DNA of 64,000 nt from ASMP01 sp964617015 (GCA_964617015.1 CAZTVG010000001.1:54556-118555); one strand, 5' to 3'. Counted from the first letter of the stretch, positions 42,785 through 51,220 are shown. Numbers and translations are program-made. The notes: a model not told the origin generated them from the sequence alone.

Positions 42785-44296
42785 CTATCTTCGTGCTCTG
42801 ATTCTCCAGCCAAGCCCGACCAATACAACAACTGCAATTAAAACCCACAGCCATGCCAAGCTTCTTTTTTCTTTTTCACCAGGAGGCACAACCCCATCTA
42901 CTTCTTCACCATCTTCTGTTGTAACACTTTTCTCTGAAATTGCAAAGAAACTAAAGCTTGTTAACTCAACCTCATAAATCTCATCATCTCCTTCTGAACC
43001 TGTATATGTAGTAGGAAGCTCATTCCACTGCCCAGCAGAGTCATCAAACCTGAATAAAGCTACGTTCTCTACACCGAGACCATTACTCGAAAGCCATGAC
43101 TTTCCAACTTGAATTGTTATTGTTCCTTTCTCTAATTTATCTGCAAGATTGGTTGTTTCTATCTGCAGATATTTGTAAACTTTTCCTGTTTTTACTACAG
43201 AAACAGCTGCAGGTTGTCCTGGAAGCTTTGTAACAGTTATCTTAATGTTTTGTGCTGAATTATTTACTTCTATCTTAATTTCCTTAATTCCCATCTCAGG
43301 ATCAAAATTTTTCATTATTGTTGCAACTCCAGGAGTCATTTTTGACCACGACTGAATTTTCTTTGGGGGTGGAGTGGTCGTAGTTCCACCACTGCTACAT
43401 CCTGTAGTTGAAAAAGAAGTTGCTGAAGAAGATCCAACATTGCCTGCACTATCAGTACAAGTTACTGTATAAGTATAAGACCCACCACAACTTAATCCTG
43501 TCTCTGTTAAGGTACTTCCGGAAATAGTTGCTCCGCTCCTGTCCACAGTGCATGTACCATCTACACCTGAAATGGCTATTTCCAAAGAAGTCTGTCCTGA
43601 AGTTGTTTTAGTCAAACTCACAGAAGGTGCTGTTGTATCTAAAGTTATTGTCCTGCTAGAAGTTGAATTTGAATTTCCAACAGTATCATTTACTGTAACG
43701 TTATAAGTATATGTTCCTTCAATTAATCCTGTAAAATTACTAAGGAATGGAGATGTTGATGAAGTATTTTGTTGGACTAAACCAGAAGAATTATACAAAA
43801 ATATAGTTATTATATCTAAACTCGTTGTAGCATCTGAGGCAGTAACATTAACAAAAATCCAGGTTCGTGATTTACTTACTGAATCTGCTTCTGTTGGAGA
43901 TACATAAGATGTCAATGGAGCTGTATTATCTACTGTTACATCTGCACTTAAGTCAGTAACAGTTGTTGTATCATTTTGTGCTTTTGCCTCAAAATAATAT
44001 GTACCATCTGGTAAATTTGCAGTGTTATTTACACATGTAAATGGACCTGCACCAGAAGTAGTATTAACACAAAACTGAACAAAACTTCCAGATTCATTGT
44101 GAGAAAAAGTAACATTATCTGCAGAAGTCCCTGTAATTGTTGCATCAAAAGTATAATTACCTGTTATATTATCATTAGCTGCAGGTGTAACTAAAGTTAC
44201 AGTTGTAAGAGCTGCCATCACAAAATATAAGGATAAAATTACTGCTACTAATACTGCAAATATTCCAAAAAACCTCAAATTAATATTATCTGCCAT
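42785..44296 (-). CDS. Surface protein with PGF-pre-PGF-like domain
   Basis: The 503-residue protein has a signal or anchor (about 9-28, FFGIFAVLVAVILSLYFVMA), several Ig-like beta repeats rich in N-x-S/T, and a CTVDRSG...CGGSYTYTVTCTDSAG disulfide-capable module. The segment WSKMTPGVATIMKNFDPEMG to LTSFSFFAISEK resembles the PGF-pre-PGF domain of archaeal surface proteins. A C-terminal membrane helix (about 480-498) and RIRARR end the protein. A TATA-like catttataaac and an AAGAGG ribosome-binding-like site just before the ATG are visible. Confidence 0.75.
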   Translation of the reverse strand: MADNINLRFFGIFAVLVAVILSLYFVMAALTTVTLVTPAANDNITGNYTFDATITGTSADNVTFSHNESGSFVQFCVNTTSGAGPFTCVNNTANLPDGTYYFEAKAQNDTTTVTDLSADVTVDNTAPLTSYVSPTEADSVSKSRTWIFVNVTASDATTSLDIITIFLYNSSGLVQQNTSSTSPFLSNFTGLIEGTYTYNVTVNDTVGNSNSTSSRTITLDTTAPSVSLTKTTSGQTSLEIAISGVDGTCTVDRSGATISGSTLTETGLSCGGSYTYTVTCTDSAGNVGSSSATSFSTTGCSSGGTTTTPPPKKIQSWSKMTPGVATIMKNFDPEMGIKEIKIEVNNSAQNIKITVTKLPGQPAAVSVVKTGKVYKYLQIETTNLADKLEKGTITIQVGKSWLSSNGLGVENVALFRFDDSAGQWNELPTTYTGSEGDDEIYEVELTSFSFFAISEKSVTTEDGEEVDGVVPPGEKEKRSLAWLWVLIAVVVLVGLGWRIRARR

Positions 44297-44381
44297 CCTC
44301 TCTTATCAAATAGTCAGGAATTAAAGTTTATAAATGTTTTTTTTTCAAATGCCCTAGAATGATTACGCTTAAGCATTCTTC

Positions 44382-44398
44382 ATTCAGCTTTGCTGAAT
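44382..44398 (-). terminator. Perfect hairpin at the 3' end of tRNA-Arg(GCG)
   Basis: ATTCAGC-aaa-GCTGAAT forms seven pairs with a three-base loop, starting at the tRNA discriminator base. It could protect or delimit the tRNA 3' end or act in termination. No U-run follows directly, so the role is uncertain. Confidence 0.35.
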
Positions 44399-44518
44399 GC
44401 CCTTACGAGGATTTGAACCCCGGTCTCAAGCTATTCGCGAGCTCATTCATTACTGATTCAAATTCTCACAAAACAACTCACCGCAAGCTTGTGTTCTGTC
44501 CGGCTGAACTACAAGGGC
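44398..44518 (-). tRNA. tRNA-Arg (GCG) with a 48-nt intron
   Basis: Exon 1 is 44481-44518 and exon 2 is 44398-44432; the intron is 44433-44480 at canonical position 37/38. Acceptor GCCCTTG/TAAGGGC (one G-U), anticodon stem CAAGC/GCTTG, spliced loop TTGCGGA (anticodon GCG) and T arm CGGGG-TTCAAAT-CCTCG. The splice sites form a full bulge-helix-bulge: bulge GGT, central helix TTGC/GCGA, bulge ATA, inner helix GAGTT/AGCTC. This is the standard substrate of archaeal splicing endonuclease. Confidence 0.9.
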
Positions 44519-44608
44519 CTTAATATTTTAAGAATAAAGATTCTTATTAATCTTATCTATTTTTATACGCAGTCCGGAAAATATTAATATGTCCGAAGAA
44601 TTTAGCAA

Positions 44609-44740
44609 TTATCCGAAAATAATATCCAAGTCCAAGCCACTGGGAAAATTTAACTGGTTGAAATTGTTAAAAATCTGACTTGCTAAAATAGTAGTTGCTG
44701 AAGCTAAGACAAGATTATGTTTCTTTTGATACCACATCAT
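44609..44740 (-). CDS. Possible 43-residue small protein
   Basis: In the 295-base gap between tRNA-Arg and radA an open frame encodes MMWYQKKHNLVLASATTILA followed by SQIFNNFNQLNFPSGLDLDI and three more residues. The frame is also open for several codons upstream (EAINPHWFAR). It has a normal amino-acid mix rather than an AT-driven one, so it may be a real small protein or the remnant of a longer gene. No family is recognised. Confidence 0.3.
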   Translation of the reverse strand: MMWYQKKHNLVLASATTILASQIFNNFNQLNFPSGLDLDIIFG

Positions 44741-44813
44741 ACGCGCAAACCAGTGAGGGTTAATAGCTTCTCAATAATTATTTCAACATTACCTTAATTA
44801 AAAAAATTTCCTA

Positions 44814-47306
44814 TCAAGCCTCATCAACTATTCCTGCCTCTGTCACAAAAAAGATTGTTTCATTGTCTGGCAGATTAGGACTGTCAATTAATTTAGCTAC
44901 TCTTGAATCTTTCTTGCCTCTTCTCAGATAGAGCCTGTAGGTCGAATTATGAACCACAAAACCATTAGCAATATAATTTTCATGTGAAGGAACAGAAAAA
45001 TCATAAAATACTTCCTTTTTTTTATTCTCTGTAATATTAATCTCTCTTATTTTCTCAAATCTTAAATCAGACTTCAATAGATTAAAAATAAAATCTATTT
45101 TCTGTTTTATCTGCCTATCTTTTATTCTAGTATTCATTAAATCATTGAATGCTTTCTTTAACTCTCTTCTGCCAATCCATTTATAACTCTTATCTCTTGA
45201 TTTAATAATCAAAGAAGGATTTAATCCTGCTGATTTTAATAAGCTCCGAATTTCTTCTCTATTTATAGGCATCATCTCCTTAGAATATGTTTTTTGAATC
45301 TTTTCGATAGATTCAATTAATCGCTTTTGTTTGTCTCCTGCTGTAAATCCAATCTGCAAATAGTTCCGAACATCCCTATTGGCAATTCTCAAAATAGTCA
45401 TATTTTTTTTGCCTATATCAAATTTTATTGTGGACCTTATCCCAAATCTCAATAAAAACAATTGAATGTATCTTATTATCTGCTTTCTCTTTTGAGCAAT
45501 AGTAATCATTACTCTTTTTTTGTCTATATGTCCTTCAGCATCGACAAATCCTTTAATAAAGCCCCTAACCACATCATTTTTACTCTTACTAATATAATCA
45601 AAAATATTTAACATAATGGGCTGAAATAAATCTCTAATTTCTTTTGAATTTATAGAGAGAGTATAGCAGTTTTTGTTTTTCATCTTAGTTATCTTTCCAT
45701 CAACATTAAAAATCTCTTTAAACAAAAGATTATAATTTTGCAAAACTTCAAATCTTTCATCTCTAAATCTTAATCCTCCTACTTCAAAATTACCATCACC
45801 TAAGAAATAACCACAAATCTGTCCAAGTTGAGGCGTCATTAAAGAGGATAAAACTAAATCTCTGTGTTTATGTGTCTGAACAGGAATCATTTGTAACTGT
45901 AATCTCCCTGAAAAATAGTTTTTAAGTTTATCAAACACTTCGGTATTTGTAGGGTATGACTGATTCAAAACTCTTCTAAAATGTCTCGGAGTTATTCCAA
46001 TCTTTTCACAGATTTCTTTTCTTGTTATATTATCCTTCTTTAATTCTTCTGAAATAATTCTACTGTCTTTCTCAGATAACTTACCTATTTTTTTAACATT
46101 TACAAAAGGTAATCTTTGCTCTTGTCCTTCGATATTAATTTTTCCTGCTTGAACAATGAATTCACCTTCCTTCAAATCTTTAGCTTCTTTCTCAACAACT
46201 GAAAAACCATCCAATGTAAAAAATCTATGCAAACCAGAACAATTTATCTGATTATTTGTCTTAATATTGTATTTTTTATCTATTTCTGGATTTGCAAAAA
46301 CCATTTCAGAATTTGCATTTTCTAAATTCATATTTCTAAAATTTCCAGAAATTACTTTCTCCTGCTTCATATCCCTAATCTCTTTTATGCTTCCGTCTGC
46401 CAATTGGATTAAGCTATCTTCTGTCAGACAAGCATGCCCTACAATATGTCCTCCTATTGCTGTTGTAGGGTCTCCAAAAAGCTGTGCAGGATTTGCCATA
46501 ACCTGGTTTGTTACATAAACCGCAAGATTGTATGTTTCCGCAAGTTTCATAAGGTGATGGATATATCTGTTGAGTCTTTGCTGCCTGTCTGCCAGTTGAC
46601 CACGACCTGCAAATTCGGCACGAAAATGAGCTGTCAGGGAATCAACAATAAGAAGCTTGATTGGCTCTCCTTGTTTAATCATTTCTGAAATCTTGTCAAG
46701 AAGAAGAATCTGGTGGTCAGAATTAAAGGCTCTCGCAACAAATATATTTTTAAGGACTTTTTCAGGATTTGCGTTGAGTTTTTCTGCAATCTGCTTTATC
46801 CTCGAAGGCCTGAATGTTCCTTCAGTATCAATAAAAACACACTTTCCATTGGTTCCTCCCTTATCCAATGGAAACTGAACATTCACTGCAAGAGTCAATC
46901 CTAACTGAGTTTTTCCAGAGCCATAAGCTCCAAAAGCCTCTGTAATTGCCCTTGATTCAATGCCTCTCCCACCCAAGAGTGAATCAAAATTTTTGCTTCC
47001 TGTTGTAATATTGTGAATGCTTTCTCTTTTCTTTGCATACTCTGTTCCATCAACAAAACCAAGGTCAAGCATCTTCCTTGCAGCCTGGATAGCTTTTCTT
47101 GCAATAGCTGTGCTTACCCCTGAAGTTCCTGAAAGATCTGAAGGAGTCATAACCGCAACAGACATAAGATCGTAAATTCCTGCAGACTCAAGTTTCGAAG
47201 ACACTGCAGGACCTATTCCTGGGAGGTCGGTAAGCTTTAACTCTTTGTTTTCTTCCTTTTCAGAAACAGCTTCCTTAATCTGTTTAGCATCGTCTTTGAC
47301 AGCCAT
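44814..47306 (-). CDS. radA: RadA recombinase interrupted by an intein
   Basis: The host protein is residues 1-292 plus 788-830 (335 in all). It has the N-terminal helix-hairpin-helix domain (LPGIGPAVSSKLESAGI), Walker A GAYGSGKTQ at about 127-135, Walker B LLIVDSLTAHFR, and the L2 region PTTAIGGHIVGHA, where the intein is inserted before STYRLYLRRGKK. RadA forms filaments on ssDNA for strand exchange. A TATA-like ctttataaac at 47327-47336 predicts a leaderless mRNA. Confidence 0.95.
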   Translation of the reverse strand: MAVKDDAKQIKEAVSEKEENKELKLTDLPGIGPAVSSKLESAGIYDLMSVAVMTPSDLSGTSGVSTAIARKAIQAARKMLDLGFVDGTEYAKKRESIHNITTGSKNFDSLLGGRGIESRAITEAFGAYGSGKTQLGLTLAVNVQFPLDKGGTNGKCVFIDTEGTFRPSRIKQIAEKLNANPEKVLKNIFVARAFNSDHQILLLDKISEMIKQGEPIKLLIVDSLTAHFRAEFAGRGQLADRQQRLNRYIHHLMKLAETYNLAVYVTNQVMANPAQLFGDPTTAIGGHIVGHACLTEDSLIQLADGSIKEIRDMKQEKVISGNFRNMNLENANSEMVFANPEIDKKYNIKTNNQINCSGLHRFFTLDGFSVVEKEAKDLKEGEFIVQAGKINIEGQEQRLPFVNVKKIGKLSEKDSRIISEELKKDNITRKEICEKIGITPRHFRRVLNQSYPTNTEVFDKLKNYFSGRLQLQMIPVQTHKHRDLVLSSLMTPQLGQICGYFLGDGNFEVGGLRFRDERFEVLQNYNLLFKEIFNVDGKITKMKNKNCYTLSINSKEIRDLFQPIMLNIFDYISKSKNDVVRGFIKGFVDAEGHIDKKRVMITIAQKRKQIIRYIQLFLLRFGIRSTIKFDIGKKNMTILRIANRDVRNYLQIGFTAGDKQKRLIESIEKIQKTYSKEMMPINREEIRSLLKSAGLNPSLIIKSRDKSYKWIGRRELKKAFNDLMNTRIKDRQIKQKIDFIFNLLKSDLRFEKIREINITENKKKEVFYDFSVPSHENYIANGFVVHNSTYRLYLRRGKKDSRVAKLIDSPNLPDNETIFFVTEAGIVDEA
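44946..46430 (-). mobile_element. RadA intein with LAGLIDADG endonuclease
   Basis: The 495-residue insertion begins CLTEDSLIQLADGS (block A, Cys1) and ends FSVPSHENYIANGFVVHN (blocks F and G, His-Asn), with Ser as the first C-extein residue. A splicing block B-like GLHRFFTL is present. Inside are two LAGLIDADG motifs, ICGYFLGDG and IKGFVDAEG, both with acidic residues kept, and a helix-turn-helix-like ITPRHFRRVL. All residues needed for splicing and cutting appear intact, so it is probably an active homing element at a RadA motif shared by other archaeal RadA inteins. Confidence 0.92.
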
Positions 47307-47326
47307 AAATCTTCAAGATAAAGCCC

Positions 47327-47336
47327 GTTTATAAAG
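47327..47336 (-). promoter_or_regulatory. TATA box of radA
   Basis: CTTTATAAAC on the minus strand lies 21-30 nt before the ATG at 47306, the normal spacing for an archaeal promoter with a leaderless transcript. Confidence 0.6.
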
Positions 47337-47500
47337 ATTATTTAACTTCTAGATATATCTTGGAAAACCATTTTAAAAGCATAAAAATTTGAAGTAAATA
47401 AAAGAGTCTTAGACAGTTAAATAGATACTTTAATTTAAACCGATACAATAAATTAGACTATATTAAAAATCTTCTCTGTAAATATAAAAATATCAATATT

Positions 47501-48445
47501 TTATTTCTCCAGTCTGCTTATGACTTCATCAAGATTAACCTCTCTTACACTTTCTATTATAAGTTCAGGAGTATTAAAAAAAGCATTATTTCTGACATTT
47601 CCTGAGAAAATCATTTCTTTTCCCAGGACAACTTCTTTTTGTGCGGTGAGTTTTTCAGAATCCTCCAGCTCTGTAAGACCAAGTTCAGAGATAGATTCAT
47701 GAAACAAAACTGTCCTTATTGTCTCTGTTCCGTCATCAAGAACAATATTTGCAACAGCCCTTTTTTCAGGGATAACTTTGCCATGTTCTTTGCATAAAAA
47801 AACTTCTCCTTCTTGATTAACTTTCCTTTTGCATTCATTGCATACGTGAAAAAATCTTGGCTCAAAAATCTGGACAACAAAAGCCCTTACAGAAGCATTT
47901 TCTCCTTTCTTAAAATCAATTATGTTTTTTTCCCTGAAGGATTTTTCCGTGATAACTTCCCCCAATACTTCGTCACTTGGCTTTATTTCGGAAAAACTCC
48001 CCAAGTGCAATTCACTGTCTCTCATTGTTGCGTTGGAAATTTCAATGACTTTTCCTTCTGCAATCTCTCCTTTTTCAATTAATCCGATATGGTGCGTATC
48101 CCACAGAACAACCTTGATGTTTGATGACTCATCTGCTATCCAAAAATTCACAACCTTGCTCTCTTCTCCCTTTTTTGTTTTAAATGTCCTTACAGGAAAA
48201 ATCTCTAAAACCCTGCCAACAAGATTCACTTTTCTCATTCCCGGAAGAAGTTCATCTATCTTCAGCCTTTCATTTTCAAAAGAAATTCCGAGCTCTGCAG
48301 CAATCACCTGCGCAGCACCCTCTTTGCTGATTAATCCGGAAAGTTTTGACCTTTTGGCTTCCACTCTTCTTTCCACTTCCTCTTTTTCAAGACCGGCAGA
48401 GCTTGCAATCTTCTCAAGAACCCTTTCATAATTTCCCTGAACCAT
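47501..48445 (-). CDS. rpa: Replication protein A (single-stranded DNA-binding protein)
   Basis: The 314-residue protein has an N-terminal helical segment, an OB fold around NLVGRVLEIFPVRTFKTKKG and VVNFWIADESSNIKVVLWD (in pieces), and a second OB fold carrying a zinc finger CNECKRKV...CKEHG (about 209-228) followed by NIVLDDGTETIRTVLF. This is the archaeal RPA1/RPA41-type layout. It coats ssDNA in replication and repair and sits next to radA on the same strand. Confidence 0.9.
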   Translation of the reverse strand: MVQGNYERVLEKIASSAGLEKEEVERRVEAKRSKLSGLISKEGAAQVIAAELGISFENERLKIDELLPGMRKVNLVGRVLEIFPVRTFKTKKGEESKVVNFWIADESSNIKVVLWDTHHIGLIEKGEIAEGKVIEISNATMRDSELHLGSFSEIKPSDEVLGEVITEKSFREKNIIDFKKGENASVRAFVVQIFEPRFFHVCNECKRKVNQEGEVFLCKEHGKVIPEKRAVANIVLDDGTETIRTVLFHESISELGLTELEDSEKLTAQKEVVLGKEMIFSGNVRNNAFFNTPELIIESVREVNLDEVISRLEK

Positions 48446-48497
48446 TTATGAAGAAAAAATCATTTCTTTTTAAGTATTGTTATTCTCTTTTAAATAA

Positions 48498-48507
48498 GTT
48501 TATAAAT
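48498..48507 (+). promoter_or_regulatory. TATA box of aEF1B
   Basis: GTTTATAAAT lies about 25 nt before the ATG at 48528, predicting a leaderless transcript for aEF1B and the downstream HIT-like gene. Confidence 0.6.
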
Positions 48508-48527
48508 CTCTCCATTTAAACTAAAAT

Positions 48528-48800
48528 ATGGGAGTAGCAGCAGTCAAGATAAAATTAATGCCTGTATCTCCTGAAACAGACCTGAAAAAGATTGAGGAAA
48601 AAACGAAAGAAGTTCTGGCGAAAAACAATGTTAAAAATCCTCAGTTTGAAGTTCAAAAAATAGCTTTTGGTCTTAAAGCGCTCATAGTTCTATTTGGTTG
48701 GCCAGAGGAAAAATCTCTGGAAGAATTAGAAGAAAATCTGAAGAAAATCAGGGAAGTAAATTCTGTGGAAGTTATTGATATAAGGAGGGCAATAGGATAG
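48528..48800 (+). CDS. ef1b: Elongation factor aEF1B
   Basis: The 90-residue protein matches archaeal EF-1 beta: VAAVKIKLMPVSPETDLKKI at the N-terminus, KIAFGLKALIVLFGWPEE with the central IAFGLKAL strand, and the C-terminal EVNSVEVIDIRRAIG. It is the GDP-GTP exchange factor for aEF1A. Length is normal. The following HIT-like gene begins one base after its stop. Confidence 0.94.
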   Translation: MGVAAVKIKLMPVSPETDLKKIEEKTKEVLAKNNVKNPQFEVQKIAFGLKALIVLFGWPEEKSLEELEENLKKIREVNSVEVIDIRRAIG

Positions 48801-48801
48801 T

Positions 48802-49425
48802 ATGTTAACTCCCCAGCAAACAGAAAACATCAGGAGACAAATAATTCAGCAAATAGAAAAATCTTTTCCTGAAGACAAAAAAGAATTTGCCAAGAGCCAG
48901 ATAGAAGCCATGAATTCTGAACAGCTTGAAGGATTTTTAAATCAGAATAAACTCATGAAAACTCCCCAGATGTCTCAGGAATGTGTTTTTTGCTCTATCA
49001 TCTCCGGAAATATCTCTTCTTATAAAATATCTGAAAACTCTAAAGCAGTGGCTGTTCTGGAAATAAATCCTGTTTCAAGAGGCCATTCTATTATAATTCC
49101 AAAAGAGCATATTTCAACTTCAGAAAAAGTTCATCAAAGCGTTTTTTCTCTGGCAAAAAAAGTTTCAAAGATGCTAAAAGAAAAATTAAAACCAAAAAAT
49201 GTAACAACTGCTTCCCCAGATTTATTTGGGCATGAAATAATAAATGTTATTCCTGTATATGAAAACGAAAATCACGTTTCAGAAAGAAAGCCTGCAACAC
49301 AGGAAGAACTCACGGAATTGCAAAAAATTCTTGCAAAAACAGCCAGAAAAACACAGGGAAAAACAAAAAAAGTCAAAGTAGTGAATTCTGGGGGGAAAAT
49401 CTGGCTACCAAAGAGAATTCCATAA
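48802..49425 (+). CDS. HIT-domain protein lacking the catalytic histidines
   Basis: Residues 1-55 form a helical extension. The HIT domain follows: CVFCSIISGN (C61 and C64, part of the usual zinc site), AVLEINPVSRGHSIIIPKEH, and the site corresponding to HxHxH reads H144-E-I-I-N148-V-I-P. Only the first His remains; the nucleophilic second and the third are Ile and Asn. It should bind nucleotides at most. It is translationally coupled to aEF1B and overlaps the convergent prepilin peptidase by 21 bases. Confidence 0.8.
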   Translation: MLTPQQTENIRRQIIQQIEKSFPEDKKEFAKSQIEAMNSEQLEGFLNQNKLMKTPQMSQECVFCSIISGNISSYKISENSKAVAVLEINPVSRGHSIIIPKEHISTSEKVHQSVFSLAKKVSKMLKEKLKPKNVTTASPDLFGHEIINVIPVYENENHVSERKPATQEELTELQKILAKTARKTQGKTKKVKVVNSGGKIWLPKRIP

Positions 49426-50247
49426 TCCTGTTTTCCATGAATAAAGCAAAATTAAAAAGCTAATTAAAAATACAGGAGAAAAAGGAATTCCGTGTCTTAT
49501 CAAAACAGTTTTGTATTTTTTTCTTAAAGCGTTGATTTCTTCTTTCTTCAGTCCATCCCACCCTGCCTTTATATTTTTCCTCCCTACCTTGATGTCTTTG
49601 TAAAGCCAGTCTCCTTCTGTAAGCTGGCTGGTTTTTATTTTTTTTATCATGCAGGATTCATCAACTGCTTTTGCATAAAGATGCAAGTATGGAAGAATAA
49701 ATATAATTATCCCGAAGTAAATCAGTATAGCATTACTGAAAATACCGATTATCACCAAAATAATTGCCAAAAACAGAATGAGATTATAGATATTCTTGTT
49801 TTCTTTCAGTTGTTTTCCGAACTCTTTTCTGAATTTCCTGAAATTATTCAGACTAAAAGCCAGACTTACAGCCAAGCTGTAAACCGCGCCAACAAAAAGA
49901 AATATGAAAAGAAAACTCCCTAAAAGTTTCAGGTTCGCCGAAAAAGTTTCAGAAAAAGGCAAAACCGCTCCTAAAGCAATCATTAGTTTTGCGTCTCCTC
50001 CTGCAAACAATCTTCCGTAATAAAGAAGATTTCCCAGGATGAAAAATATCAGCAAACCAATTAGGCCCTGATAAAAAAATCCAAAATTTCCTGAATGAAA
50101 TAAAGAATAAAAAAACCTGAAACCGAGAGCAAAAATTACGAGGGAAAAATTAAGCCAGTTTGCAATTTCTCTCTTCTTCAAATCCTGAACAGTCGCAAAA
50201 ACTATCCATATTAGTGCAAGAACTGATAAAAAAACAATTTCATACAT
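49405..50247 (-). CDS. Prepilin peptidase (A24, PibD/FlaK-like)
   Basis: The 280-residue membrane protein has the two catalytic Asp residues of aspartic prepilin peptidases: D22 in TVQDLKKREIANWLN and D85 in the signature FAGGDAKLM. About six hydrophobic segments are present. An additional cytosolic-looking segment (TSQLTEGDWLYKDIKVGRK) near 195-240 precedes a final membrane helix, as in larger archaeal/bacterial members. It would cut class III signals of the pilin-like proteins encoded just upstream on the same strand. Confidence 0.88.
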   Translation of the reverse strand: MYEIVFLSVLALIWIVFATVQDLKKREIANWLNFSLVIFALGFRFFYSLFHSGNFGFFYQGLIGLLIFFILGNLLYYGRLFAGGDAKLMIALGAVLPFSETFSANLKLLGSFLFIFLFVGAVYSLAVSLAFSLNNFRKFRKEFGKQLKENKNIYNLILFLAIILVIIGIFSNAILIYFGIIIFILPYLHLYAKAVDESCMIKKIKTSQLTEGDWLYKDIKVGRKNIKAGWDGLKKEEINALRKKYKTVLIRHGIPFSPVFLISFLILLYSWKTGLWNSLW

Positions 50248-50363
50248 GATTAAAAAAGTATTTTTTTATTTATAAAATGTAGCAATCTAAATTGCTAGAA
50301 ATGACAAATTGCAATTAACCAGGAGAGTGATTGGCAAGCTGAGAGGAAAACAAAAACTATTTC

Positions 50364-50483
50364 TTATTTTTTACTTGAATTTCTGCTTCTGTGGCCTCCT
50401 CCTTTCTTGTAAGGAAATCTTTTCTTTTCTCTTTTTTTATCACTTTTCTTTTTCCTTTTCTGGGGAAAAGCATAATCAGACAT
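50364..50483 (-). CDS. Small basic 39-residue protein
   Basis: The frame between the major pilin gene and the prepilin peptidase encodes MSDYAFPQKRKKKSDKKREK followed by KRFPYKKGGGHRSRNSSKK, extremely rich in Lys and Arg. It has an ATG, no internal stop and sits on the operon strand. Possible roles are an RNA-binding peptide or a ribosome-associated protein. No family is recognised. Confidence 0.45.
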   Translation of the reverse strand: MSDYAFPQKRKKKSDKKREKKRFPYKKGGGHRSRNSSKK

Positions 50484-50525
50484 AAGAAGGTAAGAAAAAG
50501 ATTCTTTAAATAAATTTTGAATTAA

Positions 50526-50864
50526 TTACTGTGTGGGGCAAGTTATTGACGGGCATGCCTTTATATCATAATTTCTTGAGGCATATTCATCACTATTTGC
50601 CAGATTATAACAGGTCTCACTAAATTTATCATTTGTCCCATCTTTAACTTCTCTTTCAACAGAACAATAATCAAAAGCACTTGAAGTAGAACAGGCAATA
50701 CCGCAAGAAGTTTTAATGGTATCTATATTATTTGTGGATACAAAAGGCAGAAGCCTGGCCCATCCTACTGTGAAACCCACTATAAGGACAACCAGAACAA
50801 CCACCCCAAGAATTATCAAGATAATAGCATTGGTGCTTAATCCCTGACCTCTTTTATCTTTCAT
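50526..50864 (-). CDS. Type IV pilin-like protein, candidate major subunit
   Basis: The 112-residue protein starts MKDKRGQGLSTNAIILIILG, a class III signal with the cut expected after KRG, followed by a long hydrophobic helix (about 11-31). The exported part of about 75 residues has six cysteines, enough for three disulfides. Unlike the other pilin-like genes it has a 38-nt upstream gap with a TATA-like catttttaaac at the right distance. This independent promoter and small size suggest the main filament subunit. Confidence 0.8.
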   Translation of the reverse strand: MKDKRGQGLSTNAIILIILGVVVLVVLIVGFTVGWARLLPFVSTNNIDTIKTSCGIACSTSSAFDYCSVEREVKDGTNDKFSETCYNLANSDEYASRNYDIKACPSITCPTQ

Positions 50865-50884
50865 ATCAAATTCAAGGTTATTTT

Positions 50885-50895
50885 GTTTAAAAATG
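50885..50895 (-). promoter_or_regulatory. Candidate TATA box of the major pilin gene
   Basis: CATTTTTAAAC on the minus strand is centred about 26 nt before the ATG at 50864. It is one of the few gaps inside the filament locus, so it may allow higher expression of this subunit. Confidence 0.5.
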
Positions 50896-50902
50896 TTTTT
50901 GT

Positions 50903-51220
50903 TTAAGGCAGTTTATATCTTATTTTTAAGTCATTTTTTTCCAGATAAAGATATCCTTCTTCAATATCCAGTGCTTTATTTATCTGTTCCACAGAAATGC
51001 CCCTACTCTTATAAAAATTGTATTCATTTATTTTTACACTGAACTCTTCCAGTACAGATACACTTGTAGAAAATTTTTTGAAACTGAAACTAGAAGAAAA
51101 AAAGCTTATTAGGGCTAGTGTGCAAATCATAGCAACTCCCAGCACTAAAATTGTCACCGGAATATCTGCTTTACGATTTCTCATGAAGGAAGCGTTGCTA
51201 AAATATCTCTTGTTTTTCAT
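50903..51220 (-). CDS. Pilin-like protein with duplicated leader
   Basis: The 105-residue protein begins MKNKRYFSNASFMRNRKADI, then the hydrophobic helix PVTILVLGVAMICTLALISF. The leader SNASFMRNRKA is shared with the next upstream gene through a 33-bp identical DNA repeat. A later start at MRNRK would give a conventional short class III leader with cleavage before ADIP. The exported part is about 60 residues with a SVLEEFSVKINEYNFY helix. It overlaps the upstream gene by four bases. Confidence 0.65.
   Translation of the reverse strand: MKNKRYFSNASFMRNRKADIPVTILVLGVAMICTLALISFFSSSFSFKKFSTSVSVLEEFSVKINEYNFYKSRGISVEQINKALDIEEGYLYLEKNDLKIRYKLP

Noticed and set aside
44519..44813. Transposase or insertion-sequence remnant before radA
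   Set aside because: No terminal inverted repeats, target duplication or transposase motif could be seen.
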